Assembly: GCA_015231175.1 (NCBI GenBank)
Contig: JADGBZ010000011.1
Location: 1-64,000 of the forward strand
Direction of reading: 5' to 3'
DNA length: 64,000 nt
From: Magnetococcales bacterium
Lineage (GTDB): Bacteria; Pseudomonadota; Magnetococcia; Magnetococcales; DC0425bin3
Under the pieces are notes generated by a model that made no database searches, had not been told where the DNA came from, and saw nothing but the letters and a program-made list of their open reading frames with translations. Shown in pieces: positions 16,642 to 24,329 of this stretch. Each line of letters begins with the position of its first letter. Position 1 is the first letter of the stretch. The position numbers were made by a program, and so were the translations under genes.

Positions 16642-17016
16642 CTATCCGGGGCGCAGTGCCGCGACAACGGCATCCAACACATCCTGGGCTGTAAACGGTT
16701 TGGCGACCATGATACACGCGCCCAATCTTCTGGCAACATCCAGACTCGTTTCGGCTGTCAAAACCCGTCCTCCGCCCGACAGGGCCACAATGCGGACGTT
16801 GGGTTCAAGACTCTGCAACTCCCGGATCACGCCAACGCCGTCCAACTCGGGCATCAACAGATCCGTGATGACCACGTCCGGTCGTTCGGTCTTATAGAGA
16901 GCCATTCCGGCCCGGCCATCGGAGGCGGTACGCACCTCGTGCCCTGCCTCCTGAAGGATGGCCAGCAAAAGTTGACGAATCACAGGATCGTCATCCATGA
17001 CAAGAATGCGTGCCAC
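16642..17016 (-). CDS. Single-domain response regulator (CheY-like)
   Basis: The 124-residue receiver domain has the acidic pocket DDD at 8-10, the phospho-acceptor Asp52 in VVITDLLMPELDG, the SGGG segment at the switch position, and the conserved Lys in VAKPF near 105. There is no output domain. The start is GTG 17016, preceded by AGGAGG with 6-base spacing. It is a candidate target of the adjacent CheX-like phosphatase (inference). A close relative with the same SGGG motif is at 50187-50558. Confidence 0.9.
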   Translation of the reverse strand: MARILVMDDDPVIRQLLLAILQEAGHEVRTASDGRAGMALYKTERPDVVITDLLMPELDGVGVIRELQSLEPNVRIVALSGGGRVLTAETSLDVARRLGACIMVAKPFTAQDVLDAVVAALRPG

Positions 17017-17105
17017 ACTCCACCTCCTGGTCTCCAAAGGAAAGGGCCGCCCTCCGTACATCTCCCCGGTAACGACCAACACTTTTGCGCAACCCGTCTC
17101 CCGGC

Positions 17106-17182
17106 ATAACCGTACACCACTCGGCGACACATCAGGATCCAGGGGGCCTGCTCCCTGGCAGATCCAGGAAAGAGTCAGGGTG
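17106..17182 (-). repeat. Degenerate GTAAC repeat core
   Basis: The segment TAACCGTACACCACTCGG, then GGATCCAGGGGGCC and CTCCCTGGCAG, follows the reverse-oriented right half of complete copies (terminal repeat plus core) with many substitutions. It fills the gap between two response regulator genes. This is an old, decayed copy. Confidence 0.55.
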
Positions 17183-17198
17183 CGTCACGGTTTCGTTT

Positions 17199-17969
17199 CT
17201 ACAACCTCCTGCCACGTCCTTTTTCCACTCTGGAGCAAAAGACATAACCGGCACTACGCACCGTCTTGATCAGTTGCGGCGAGCGGGGATCATCCCCCAA
17301 CCGCCGTCGCAACCGGCTGACCTGCATGTCGATGGTCCGGTCGAAATGGTCGATCTCGCGTCCCCGCGTCAAATCCAAAAGCTGATCTCGCGACAACACC
17401 CGATTGGGATGGCCGAGGAAAATCGTCAAAAGATGGTGCTCACTGCCCGTCAGGGCCACAGAATCGCCCTGGGGGGAGGTCAGGTTGCGCGAGAGTGCAT
17501 CAAGTGTCCACCCAGAGAAGCTGTAGACCACGTCATCCGGATCACCGGTCGCTGGAGTCGGCGACAAACGGGTCCGGCGCAACACGCTCTTGACCCGAGC
17601 CAAAAGCTCGCGTGGATGAAAGGGTTTGGGCAGATAGTCATCAGCCCCCATCTCCAACCCGATGATCCGGTCCATCTCCTCCCCCCTGGAGCTCAGGATG
17701 ATCACGGGAATAGTCGACCGTGCCCGCAAATTCCGGCAGAGTACCAAGCCATCGTCCCCCGGCAGGACCAGATCCAGGATAACCAGATCCACCTGATCCA
17801 TGCTACGTTCCAAACCCTGTCCATCTGGCGAGGTGCTGACCCGATACCCTTCCCTCTCCAGAGAACTACCCACAAGCTCCCGAATATCCGGATCATCATC
17901 GACGACCAAAATATGGACAGCAGGGGTGGTTCCAATCCCATTCTCGGTTTGATGATTCATATGCGACAT
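17199..17969 (-). CDS. OmpR/PhoB-family response regulator
   Basis: The 256-residue two-component regulator has a receiver domain (about 18-130; acidic DDD, phospho-acceptor in VILDLVLPGDDG, Lys in LPKPF). A winged-helix OmpR domain follows (about 155-250; LTGSEHHLLTIFL, SRDQLLDLTRG, RTIDMQVSRLRRRLG, IKTVRSAGYVF). It should bind DNA and control genes on phosphorylation. No histidine kinase is adjacent; an Hpt gene lies immediately upstream on the same strand. The start could be 17969 or 17960. Confidence 0.92.
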   Translation of the reverse strand: MSHMNHQTENGIGTTPAVHILVVDDDPDIRELVGSSLEREGYRVSTSPDGQGLERSMDQVDLVILDLVLPGDDGLVLCRNLRARSTIPVIILSSRGEEMDRIIGLEMGADDYLPKPFHPRELLARVKSVLRRTRLSPTPATGDPDDVVYSFSGWTLDALSRNLTSPQGDSVALTGSEHHLLTIFLGHPNRVLSRDQLLDLTRGREIDHFDRTIDMQVSRLRRRLGDDPRSPQLIKTVRSAGYVFCSRVEKGRGRRL

Positions 17970-18128
17970 GCACCACTCAGAAAACACACCCGGGAGACAA
18001 TCAAAACGGTACCCGGGCGAACCTTCCTGGCCCTGATCCATCGGAAGGGGTTATTCCCAGGAACGGAAAGACCGGGTAAGAACCCCTCCATCCTTGCATC
18101 TATTGCAACAAGGGGCGGACGGAACGAT

Positions 18129-18440
18129 TCATTCATATTGGACATCGATCCGTTGCAAATATTCCACCAAAGCTTCGATTTCGTGGTTGATTTCACCAAT
18201 CTGTTCTTCCCTGGCACAACTCTCCACCCTGCGGCCAATTTCGGTGATGGCATCGAATCCATATCCCGCCCCGGAGCCTTTCATGCGATGGCCCATCACC
18301 CGCAAACTCTCCAGGTCGTGATTTTCCACAGCCAGACGCATGGCTTCCACGTCGCGCCAGCGATTTTGGATGTATCCCGGAACAATTTCCGCCAAATCCT
18401 TATCGATGTGGACCAATATTTTCTCAGCACCACTCCCCAT
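18129..18440 (-). CDS. Hpt-domain phosphotransfer protein
   Basis: The 103-residue protein is a stand-alone histidine phosphotransfer module. The phospho-accepting His is in GHRMKGSGAGYGF, the standard Hpt H-x-x-K-G motif. The start MGSGAEK at 18440 follows GGGGAAAT. It lies upstream of the OmpR-type regulator on the same strand, which suggests a phosphorelay from a hybrid kinase encoded elsewhere. Confidence 0.85.
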   Translation of the reverse strand: MGSGAEKILVHIDKDLAEIVPGYIQNRWRDVEAMRLAVENHDLESLRVMGHRMKGSGAGYGFDAITEIGRRVESCAREEQIGEINHEIEALVEYLQRIDVQYE

Positions 18441-18610
18441 GGAGATTTCCCCATTCAAGTTTGTGAACCACCTGACCGCCGAAAAAAAACAAGCCAAGTC
18501 TCCCCCCAGGTAAACCATCAATATAACGGAATTTTCTGCAAAGGAAAGACCTGCCGTAAAAGCCGGCCATCCCCTGGCCGGCGAAGCGCAGCGTGGAGTG
18601 GAGCAGAGGA

Positions 18611-19285
18611 TCAGGGTCTGGCCTGGTCGTCGAGGGATTGATGGGGTAATTCCTGCAAAATCATCTTCTCGGCTCCATGGATATCCCCCGCAAGGTAGCG
18701 CTCCACCACCCCATCATCCAGAACCCTCCGCCAAAAATTTCCACGTGCCGTCAACTCCGGAAAACGCACGGAAATCATGCCCCGCCATCCGCTGAGCCAT
18801 GTAGCCAAGGCGCCCATCTTTTCCGGGAGCGCTGCCGCAATCTTCCGCCGCAGGTAGCCGGCCAGGGCCGGGCTGGCGCCACCTGTGGAGAAGGCCACGG
18901 TCACAGGGGGGCGATGGATGACGGCTGGCCACAAGGCTGAACAATACCGCCGATGATCAACAACATTGACAAAGATGCGTCGACGTTCCGCTTCGACTTG
19001 CAAAATTGCATTGACATCAGAATCCTGCAAGGTGCTCAGGACAAACCAGACATCGTTCAGGTGATCTGGCCTGAAGCTCTCTTGCGAGCAAATCAACCTA
19101 CCCGAATCCATCTGCGCGACCAGAACCGGATCCACCCTTTCCGCAAGCAGCAGGACTCTGGCGCCGGCACGGAGCAAAGCCTCCACTTTACCCACAGCTT
19201 CCCCTTCTCCACCCAATACCAGACAGGATCGACCACGCAGATCCAAAAAAACCGGTAGGCCAGGTATGATTTCTGGTGCAGGCAT
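18611..19285 (-). CDS. Precorrin-2 dehydrogenase / sirohydrochlorin ferrochelatase (CysG N-terminal/Met8 type)
   Basis: The protein is predicted to oxidise precorrin-2 with NAD and insert iron to make siroheme, the cofactor of sulfite and nitrite reductases. It has the N-terminal nucleotide-binding segment RSCLVLGGEGEAVGKVEALL, the VNVVDHRRYCSALWPAVI segment, and the FSTGGASPALAGYLRRKI motif of the family. At 224 residues it matches the stand-alone form without the methyltransferase domain. The start is uncertain (19285, 19303 or a GTG at 19333). All choices lie very close to or overlap the 5' end of the divergent DUF2249 gene. Confidence 0.88.
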   Translation of the reverse strand: MPAPEIIPGLPVFLDLRGRSCLVLGGEGEAVGKVEALLRAGARVLLLAERVDPVLVAQMDSGRLICSQESFRPDHLNDVWFVLSTLQDSDVNAILQVEAERRRIFVNVVDHRRYCSALWPAVIHRPPVTVAFSTGGASPALAGYLRRKIAAALPEKMGALATWLSGWRGMISVRFPELTARGNFWRRVLDDGVVERYLAGDIHGAEKMILQELPHQSLDDQARP

Positions 19286-19622
19286 TGCCATGGACGACGC
19301 CATCCGCTTGGGGTTATCCTCTGAACATAACACGGTACGGACTGTGTCAGAAACACCTCAGCTTGCGAAAGGGACGCCCTTGGATACGGAACATTCGGCA
19401 TCACGGTTTCTGGACGTGCGTGATCTACCGGCCCCTGAGCCCCTCTTTCAGATTTTGCGGCTCGCCGCCACGCTGACACCGGGGGAGAGACTCATTGTTC
19501 ACCACAATCGCGTACCGTGCCTTCTCTATGCCAGACTGGCCGAACGCGGCCTTCAGGTCGTCACTGAACAACCGTCACCGGAATGGGTCGTTCTCACCAT
19601 ACAGTGCGCAACCCCAAAATGA
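19266..19622 (+). CDS. DUF2249 domain protein
   Basis: The 118-residue protein has the DUF2249 pattern (LDVRDLPAPEPLFQILRL, then TPGERLIVHHNRVPCLLYARL). These TusA-like small domains often occur beside denitrification or redox genes; the exact role is not established. The start at 19266 has GGTAGG upstream and overlaps the 5' end of the divergent siroheme gene; an ATG at 19290 would just avoid the overlap. Confidence 0.8.
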   Translation: MISGAGIAMDDAIRLGLSSEHNTVRTVSETPQLAKGTPLDTEHSASRFLDVRDLPAPEPLFQILRLAATLTPGERLIVHHNRVPCLLYARLAERGLQVVTEQPSPEWVVLTIQCATPK

Positions 19623-19665
19623 GCCACCTCCACGCACGGGATGGCTCCACCGCGAGGCAAACCAT

Positions 19666-20136
19666 ATGACCGAAGAGGAAGTCATTCGGGAAATCGGCCT
19701 TTTGGCAAAAAAATACTACTCCGATACGCACTACTCCTGTGCCGAGGCCATCGTCAAAGCCTTTGCCGAGGTCTTTGCCCCGCACCGCTTCAATCCAGAC
19801 ACCATCACCCGCATTGCCACGCCCTTGAACGGTGGTTTTTCAGAACTCAAGAAGACCTGTGGCGTCCTTACATCCGGGTTTTTGGCCATCGGTATCGTCG
19901 CTGGCCGCGAAAAACCGGGGGACGAAGATGCCAAGGAAGAGGCCTACACGCTGGCACAGATTTACCATAACCGGTTCATGGAGTCTGTTGGCACAGACTC
20001 CTGCCAGGAATTGCTGTTGCGATGGAACACCCAGGGAGAGGAGAAGACACTTTGCAAGGAACACACACAAAAAATGGCTGAAATGCTTGCAAAAACCATC
20101 CTCCAGGTCGGTTTCCACGACCTGGAACTCGATTGA
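19666..20136 (+). CDS. C_GCAxxG_C_C family redox protein
   Basis: The 156-residue protein has the spaced cysteines of the C_GCAxxG_C_C family: YSCAEAIVKAF near residue 26, the central KTCGVLTSGFLAIG (a variant of GCAxxG), DSCQELLLRW, and a late Cys in CKEH. Members are thought to be metal-binding or redox-active, with no proven reaction. The start at 19666 follows GAGG. It is downstream of the DUF2249 gene by 43 bp and probably in the same transcript. Confidence 0.85.
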   Translation: MTEEEVIREIGLLAKKYYSDTHYSCAEAIVKAFAEVFAPHRFNPDTITRIATPLNGGFSELKKTCGVLTSGFLAIGIVAGREKPGDEDAKEEAYTLAQIYHNRFMESVGTDSCQELLLRWNTQGEEKTLCKEHTQKMAEMLAKTILQVGFHDLELD

Positions 20137-20357
20137 GGGCAGGGGACCGAAACCGGCCCACAGAAAAGACACATCCCCTGCGGCTGGAGAAGCCTGATCT
20201 GCCGACAACAACCCCGGGCATCCACGCACCAGGGCTCGGTTGCACGATCACGTCCCGTCAACCAAAGAAACCCGCCCCCCCCGACAGGTCAACCAGCCCG
20301 CCACTGAATGGCGGTCATCAGCAGACCATGCGCCGACCTGCGCGGGTGTTGTCCAGA

Positions 20358-21071
20358 TCAAAACTCTTTGAACTTTGCTACGACCACACCACAAAACATG
20401 GTTTTTTCGTCAATAGCGATGATAGGATATCGTGGATTCAAGGGTTTCAGGTAACGCTGCCCCCCGTCGATGATCAACTGTTTGAAGGTACATTTGTCCT
20501 CGCCGGCCAACCCAACCACGACATACTGTTTATGAAGCGGTTTTTTGGTAGGATCCACCAGAAGGATATCCCCTTCGGTAAATTCGATCTCCATGGAGTC
20601 GCCGCTGACCTTCAGGGCAAAGACCAGGGGGTTGATTCTGTGAATGGCCGACACCCAATTGGACACCCTTGGGGAGATCAGGGATTTGCCCCAGTTGACC
20701 GCCTCTTCCCAGGAGATCAGGGGAACCCGACTCGGGGACTCCGTCTCTTCGACGCGGTAGGTCTCGGCCTGTTCGGCCAAGGCGCCCACGGGCTCGTTGT
20801 GGTAAGGGGACATGCTCATGGCAAGGCTCGCTCCCCCCCCGGTCACCATGTCACCCTGTCCCGTTTCCAACCAGACCGGATCCACACCACAAGTCATGGC
20901 AATAGCAACCGTGCGCCTGGATGATCTGGAACGTCCACACTCCAACTTGTGGACAGCCGTTTGGCTGATACCCACCCGGTCGGCCAGCTCCTTCTGGGTG
21001 AATCCGGCATGTTCCCGCGCCGTGCGGATGCGACTGCTGAGTTTGTTTGTTTGCTTCAGGTTCAGATTCAT
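20358..21071 (-). CDS. LexA/CI-type repressor: XRE helix-turn-helix plus S24 peptidase domain
   Basis: Residues 12-66 form an XRE-type helix-turn-helix (TAREHAGFTQKELADRVGIS, then QTAVHKLECGRS). Residues about 115-237 form an S24 (LexA/UmuD-like) domain with Ser159 in KVSGDSMEIEFTEGDILLVD and a Lys near 197 in CTFKQL, the expected serine-lysine dyad. Such proteins repress stress or prophage genes and can be inactivated by self-cleavage; no canonical Ala-Gly cleavage site is obvious. The start at 21071 has GAGAAG upstream. A palindromic operator-like site lies 97-126 bp upstream, suggesting autoregulation. Confidence 0.88.
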   Translation of the reverse strand: MNLNLKQTNKLSSRIRTAREHAGFTQKELADRVGISQTAVHKLECGRSRSSRRTVAIAMTCGVDPVWLETGQGDMVTGGGASLAMSMSPYHNEPVGALAEQAETYRVEETESPSRVPLISWEEAVNWGKSLISPRVSNWVSAIHRINPLVFALKVSGDSMEIEFTEGDILLVDPTKKPLHKQYVVVGLAGEDKCTFKQLIIDGGQRYLKPLNPRYPIIAIDEKTMFCGVVVAKFKEF

Positions 21072-21167
21072 GGTTGTCTGCTTCTCAGGTTGAGCGTGTT
21101 TGACAAAAAACAAATCCCTCTTGTGTTGTAGCACGAGTGGGCGCACGTGTAAGCCCATCCGTCGCTT

Positions 21168-21197
21168 TGCAATTTGCATCTGAAGTTGCAAATTGCA
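21168..21197. promoter_or_regulatory. Operator-like inverted repeat between repressor and HNH nuclease
   Basis: TGCAATTTGCA (21168-21178) and TGCAAATTGCA (21187-21197) are perfect 11-bp reverse complements with an 8-base spacer, and each arm is itself nearly palindromic. It lies in the 446-bp divergent region between the XRE-S24 repressor and the HNH gene, where a repressor would be expected to bind. Confidence 0.7.
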
Positions 21198-21517
21198 GCT
21201 CGATATCTAAGGAATCTTTTCATTACCTGGAGATGGCATACGCCTCATTGATTCCCTGCCTGGGAGTATACTACACTTTCAAGTTATTTAAACTCCTTAT
21301 TTTCGCCCACGGGATTTTTTCCGCATACGTCCCTGCCCGTGGGGTTTCGCCCCCACCCGCCCTGGTCGTAAAACAGAGAGGAATTACTTTAAACCGAGTC
21401 ACCGCAAAAAAATGTTGACATGAAAGATTTTGCTGGCATATCGGAAGCTCTCTGGTTGCTTCCCTTACGCATGACAGACAAATCTCGACCAAACTTTCCA
21501 CCAGGACAACATCCACC
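21198..21517. other. Regulatory region upstream of the HNH gene
   Basis: This 320-bp stretch contains a GTGGGG...CCCCCAC hairpin near 21340-21356 and a TTGACA at 21415-21420 with a weak -10 (TATCGG, 18-bp spacer). A 33-codon frame from ATG 21420 ends in a TGA that overlaps the HNH ATG. That frame has no ribosome-binding site of its own, so a coupled leader peptide is only a possibility. Confidence 0.4.
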
Positions 21518-21928
21518 ATGATCAAAACCAAATCTTTTGGCACGCTTCGGCCCAGGCAAGGCCAAAATCGCCCAGAAAAAGGGGATGCCATCGTATCTGA
21601 AGCACGTCAGTCACGTCAGGCTCGCGAAGCCGGTTACCGGGACCACTCCCTGAGAATCCATCCTTGGGTCTGTGCCCGCTGTGGCCGCCATTTCACCCGT
21701 GAAAACCTCCATGAATTGACGGTTCATCACAAAGATCACAATCATGACAACAACCCACCCAACGGCAGCAATTGGGAAAATTTATGTGTCTACTGCCACG
21801 ACAACGAGCATGCCCGCTATCACGATCACCTGGCCAGTGGAGGCCAGGCTGCCCCTGTCCATGAAACCGTCGCATCTGCCACACACACCCCTTTTGCACA
21901 TCTGATGGATCTGCTTGCAAAAAAATGA
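21518..21928 (+). CDS. YajD-type HNH nuclease
   Basis: The 136-residue protein has a zinc-bound HNH fold: C-x-x-C in VCARCGRHF, the HH of LTVHHKDHNHDN, NWENLCVYCHDNEH with the second Cys pair and the final His. It matches the YajD family of small HNH proteins. The N-terminal 45 residues are basic and probably contact DNA; the C-terminal 30 residues are variable. It lies opposite a LexA/CI-like repressor, which may control it (inference). Confidence 0.85.
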   Translation: MIKTKSFGTLRPRQGQNRPEKGDAIVSEARQSRQAREAGYRDHSLRIHPWVCARCGRHFTRENLHELTVHHKDHNHDNNPPNGSNWENLCVYCHDNEHARYHDHLASGGQAAPVHETVASATHTPFAHLMDLLAKK

Positions 21929-21937
21929 GCAACTTTT

Positions 21938-21973
21938 GTAACTGTTCAGCGCCTTTGCAAGAAAAGCTTGGAC
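21938..21973 (+). repeat. Left-end fragment of GTAAC repeat
   Basis: GTAACTGTTCAGCGCCTTTG, then CAAGAAAAGCTTGGACC, matches the left end of complete copies and stops abruptly at 21973. It lies between the HNH and PilZ genes. Confidence 0.7.
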
Positions 21974-22007
21974 CTGAGCCAGATCCACCATCAGAAAGTG
22001 AGTCGCC

Positions 22008-22955
22008 ATGTCAGCATCGGAGCCCCAAGGCAGCAAGGCCCACCCATACGACGAAGTCATCAAGGAGACCCAACGCATCGAGACGCTCCTCAGTCATTGT
22101 CTCTTACAACAGGAAAAAGTTGAACTGCAAGTCGGTGAGCAGGTACGCATCTACTTTACACGCATGGCGTCACCTCCCGCTACGACGGAAGTGGTTTCAA
22201 CCGGACATGAAACGTCTGATCATCTTCCCTCGCCAATCAGCCAGGCAGACCCCATCCTCCAGCCCGAAGATCTGAAAAAAAGCATTTTTCTGGAACCCGT
22301 GGAGCCGCCCATCGGCAACGTTCAGATCCGCAAACACCCTGATATCCCTGTGACGATGCGCTTCTTCAACCGGATGCAGACCATCGAGGGTAAGATCCGC
22401 TTTTTGGGAACATGTCAAAACAATACAGACTCTCTCTTGCGCTTTACCCGCCCGGAGGAGTTTGGCTCTTTTCGCCAAAGACGCCACTACCGGGTCCGCG
22501 TCATCCCGACCCACCCGGCTATCTTGGCCCTCCACATGCCCGACAAAAAGACCATCACTGCAAAATTATGGGATGTCAGCGTGGGTGGCATCGCATGTCT
22601 CCTGCCCGGTCCGGTCGAAACCCTGCCAGCAGGAACCAAATTGATGGTTTCTTTGGAAATCCCCCATGTGGCGACATTGAGCCTGGCTGGTTACATACGC
22701 AACCATGAACCGGCTCCACGCCAACCCAACATCCCCTCTTCAACCCAAACCATAAAGGTGGGGATACAGCTGGACCAACCGGACAGAGTCCAGGAAGATC
22801 GCCTGAACATCATGGTCAGCCATATCCAACAGGCTTTTCTCGCCAGCCTTCGTCAGGAGAAGGATCGCCAACCTGAAAACGTGGCAGGCAACCGGCAGCC
22901 ATCCGAGTTGACGAAATTGATGGCGTTGAAAAAGAAAAAAAGCCTGAGAGGGTGA
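22008..22955 (+). CDS. PilZ-domain c-di-GMP-binding protein (YcgR-like)
   Basis: The 315-residue protein is predicted to bind cyclic di-GMP through a C-terminal PilZ domain (about 155-280). The R-x-x-x-R site is RRHYRVRV near residue 160, and the second motif is DVSVGGIA near 190. The N-terminal half resembles a YcgR-like beta domain with an extended linker. It could link c-di-GMP to motility; flagellar stator genes are present in the window but not adjacent. The last codons and the stop lie in a GTAAC repeat end (22940-22966). Confidence 0.88.
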   Translation: MSASEPQGSKAHPYDEVIKETQRIETLLSHCLLQQEKVELQVGEQVRIYFTRMASPPATTEVVSTGHETSDHLPSPISQADPILQPEDLKKSIFLEPVEPPIGNVQIRKHPDIPVTMRFFNRMQTIEGKIRFLGTCQNNTDSLLRFTRPEEFGSFRQRRHYRVRVIPTHPAILALHMPDKKTITAKLWDVSVGGIACLLPGPVETLPAGTKLMVSLEIPHVATLSLAGYIRNHEPAPRQPNIPSSTQTIKVGIQLDQPDRVQEDRLNIMVSHIQQAFLASLRQEKDRQPENVAGNRQPSELTKLMALKKKKSLRG

Positions 22956-22966
22956 TGAATAGTTAC
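22940..22966 (-). repeat. Right-end fragment of GTAAC repeat at PilZ gene 3' end
   Basis: AAGCCTGAGAGGGTGATG and the terminal AATAGTTAC match the end of reverse-oriented copies. The PilZ stop TGA (22953-22955) lies inside it. It ends 7 bp before the stop codon of the convergent M16 gene. Confidence 0.7.
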
Positions 22967-22973
22967 AAAAAAT

Positions 22974-24329
22974 TCAATATTTCCCGGATTCCGTCTGCTT
23001 CGGGGGTACATCTCTTTTCCCCACCGTCACCGTGAAGAAACGCCCCACATCCAGGAGTCTCCCGGCTACCCTGGCCACATCCTCCTGGGTCACCGAACGG
23101 ATGCGTTCCGGCCACTTCTCCAGATAATCCGGTCCGCGTTGATAAAACCCGATGGCTGCCCATGTGGCGGCCAACTTGTCCAGTCCATCCAGTCGTAAAG
23201 GGAATGATCCGGTCAGGTAACGAACAGCATCCGACAATTCCTGTTGCTCGACCCCCTCATTGGCCAAACGCATGATCACTTGGCGAACCAGATCCAACGC
23301 CTCTTGTGCCGAGGCATTTTTAGTGTCGAGGGAGATGAACAACGGGCCCAGCGCCTCCAACGGTGAAAAAGCCGAATACACACCGTAAGCCAAACCTTTA
23401 TCATCACGTATCTGTTTGAAAAGACGACTGCTTGATCCCCCACCCAAAATCTGATCCAAAACCGTCAACGCATAGTAATCCGGATCATGACGATTGATCC
23501 CCACCCTTCCCAGGCGGATCGCGGTCTGAGGCACGTCCATGTCGAGGTGGCGCGCCGATCCTTGGGGGACCGCCACTGCTGTCTCAAGCGGTGGCCAGGG
23601 GGACGGTTGATCATGCACACTGGAAAAGTGTTGCTCCGTCAAGACGCGCAACCGCGTCTGATCCACATCACCCGCCACAGCCATGACCATCCCTGGCCCG
23701 CGAAATCCCTCCTCCCGAAACTTTTGGACGTCCGCCAGAGAGATATGTTGGAGACTCTCCAAGGAGCCGTGGATCGGGTGGGCATAAGGGTGTCCGGCAT
23801 AGATCAGTTCGTAGAGCAGGCGCCCGGCCTGAGTGGGCGCCCTCTCTTTCTCCCTGGCCAACTCCGCCATTTTGTCGGCGACCGCCCGGGCCAGGGCATC
23901 GGCATCGAAGCGAGGCTGCAACAAGGCCTGACCCAATGCAGCAAAAGCCTCCTCAAGATAGGAAGACAAAGTGGTCAAGCTGATTTCAAAACTATCCCGG
24001 GTCACCTCGGCGAACAACCGGATGCCATAATAATCAAGGTGTTCATGAAAGGCCTCCGCACTTTTCTCCCCGGCCCCCTCGTTGAACAGCCACGCCGTGA
24101 CATCGGCCAACCCCTCCTTGCCGGCTGGATCGTAGGCACTGCCAGCCCGGAACAAAACCCTGACCTCCACCATCGGGTTGGCATGGCTTTCCACCAGCAA
24201 CACACGTTCACCCCGGGAAGCCACGAACTCCTGGGCGCGCAAACCGGTTCCATCAGCCAGCAGAGGCTGGTTCCCAAGGGCAAGCGCCAGCAACAATCCG
24301 GTTAAAACCGTACCAAGGGTCCGTATCAT
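22974..24329 (-). CDS. M16 peptidase-like subunit without catalytic motif
   Basis: The 451-residue exported protein has a signal peptide (TVLTGLLLALALGNQPLLA) and the M16 fold, but no HxxEH zinc site: the corresponding segment is FNEGAGEKSAEAF. It keeps the substrate-binding region GGGSSSRLFKQIRDDKGLAYGVYS. This is the pattern of the non-catalytic partner in bacterial M16 heterodimers. Its start overlaps the stop of the catalytic subunit gene (ATGA, 24326-24329). Confidence 0.9.
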   Translation of the reverse strand: MIRTLGTVLTGLLLALALGNQPLLADGTGLRAQEFVASRGERVLLVESHANPMVEVRVLFRAGSAYDPAGKEGLADVTAWLFNEGAGEKSAEAFHEHLDYYGIRLFAEVTRDSFEISLTTLSSYLEEAFAALGQALLQPRFDADALARAVADKMAELAREKERAPTQAGRLLYELIYAGHPYAHPIHGSLESLQHISLADVQKFREEGFRGPGMVMAVAGDVDQTRLRVLTEQHFSSVHDQPSPWPPLETAVAVPQGSARHLDMDVPQTAIRLGRVGINRHDPDYYALTVLDQILGGGSSSRLFKQIRDDKGLAYGVYSAFSPLEALGPLFISLDTKNASAQEALDLVRQVIMRLANEGVEQQELSDAVRYLTGSFPLRLDGLDKLAATWAAIGFYQRGPDYLEKWPERIRSVTQEDVARVAGRLLDVGRFFTVTVGKRDVPPKQTESGKY

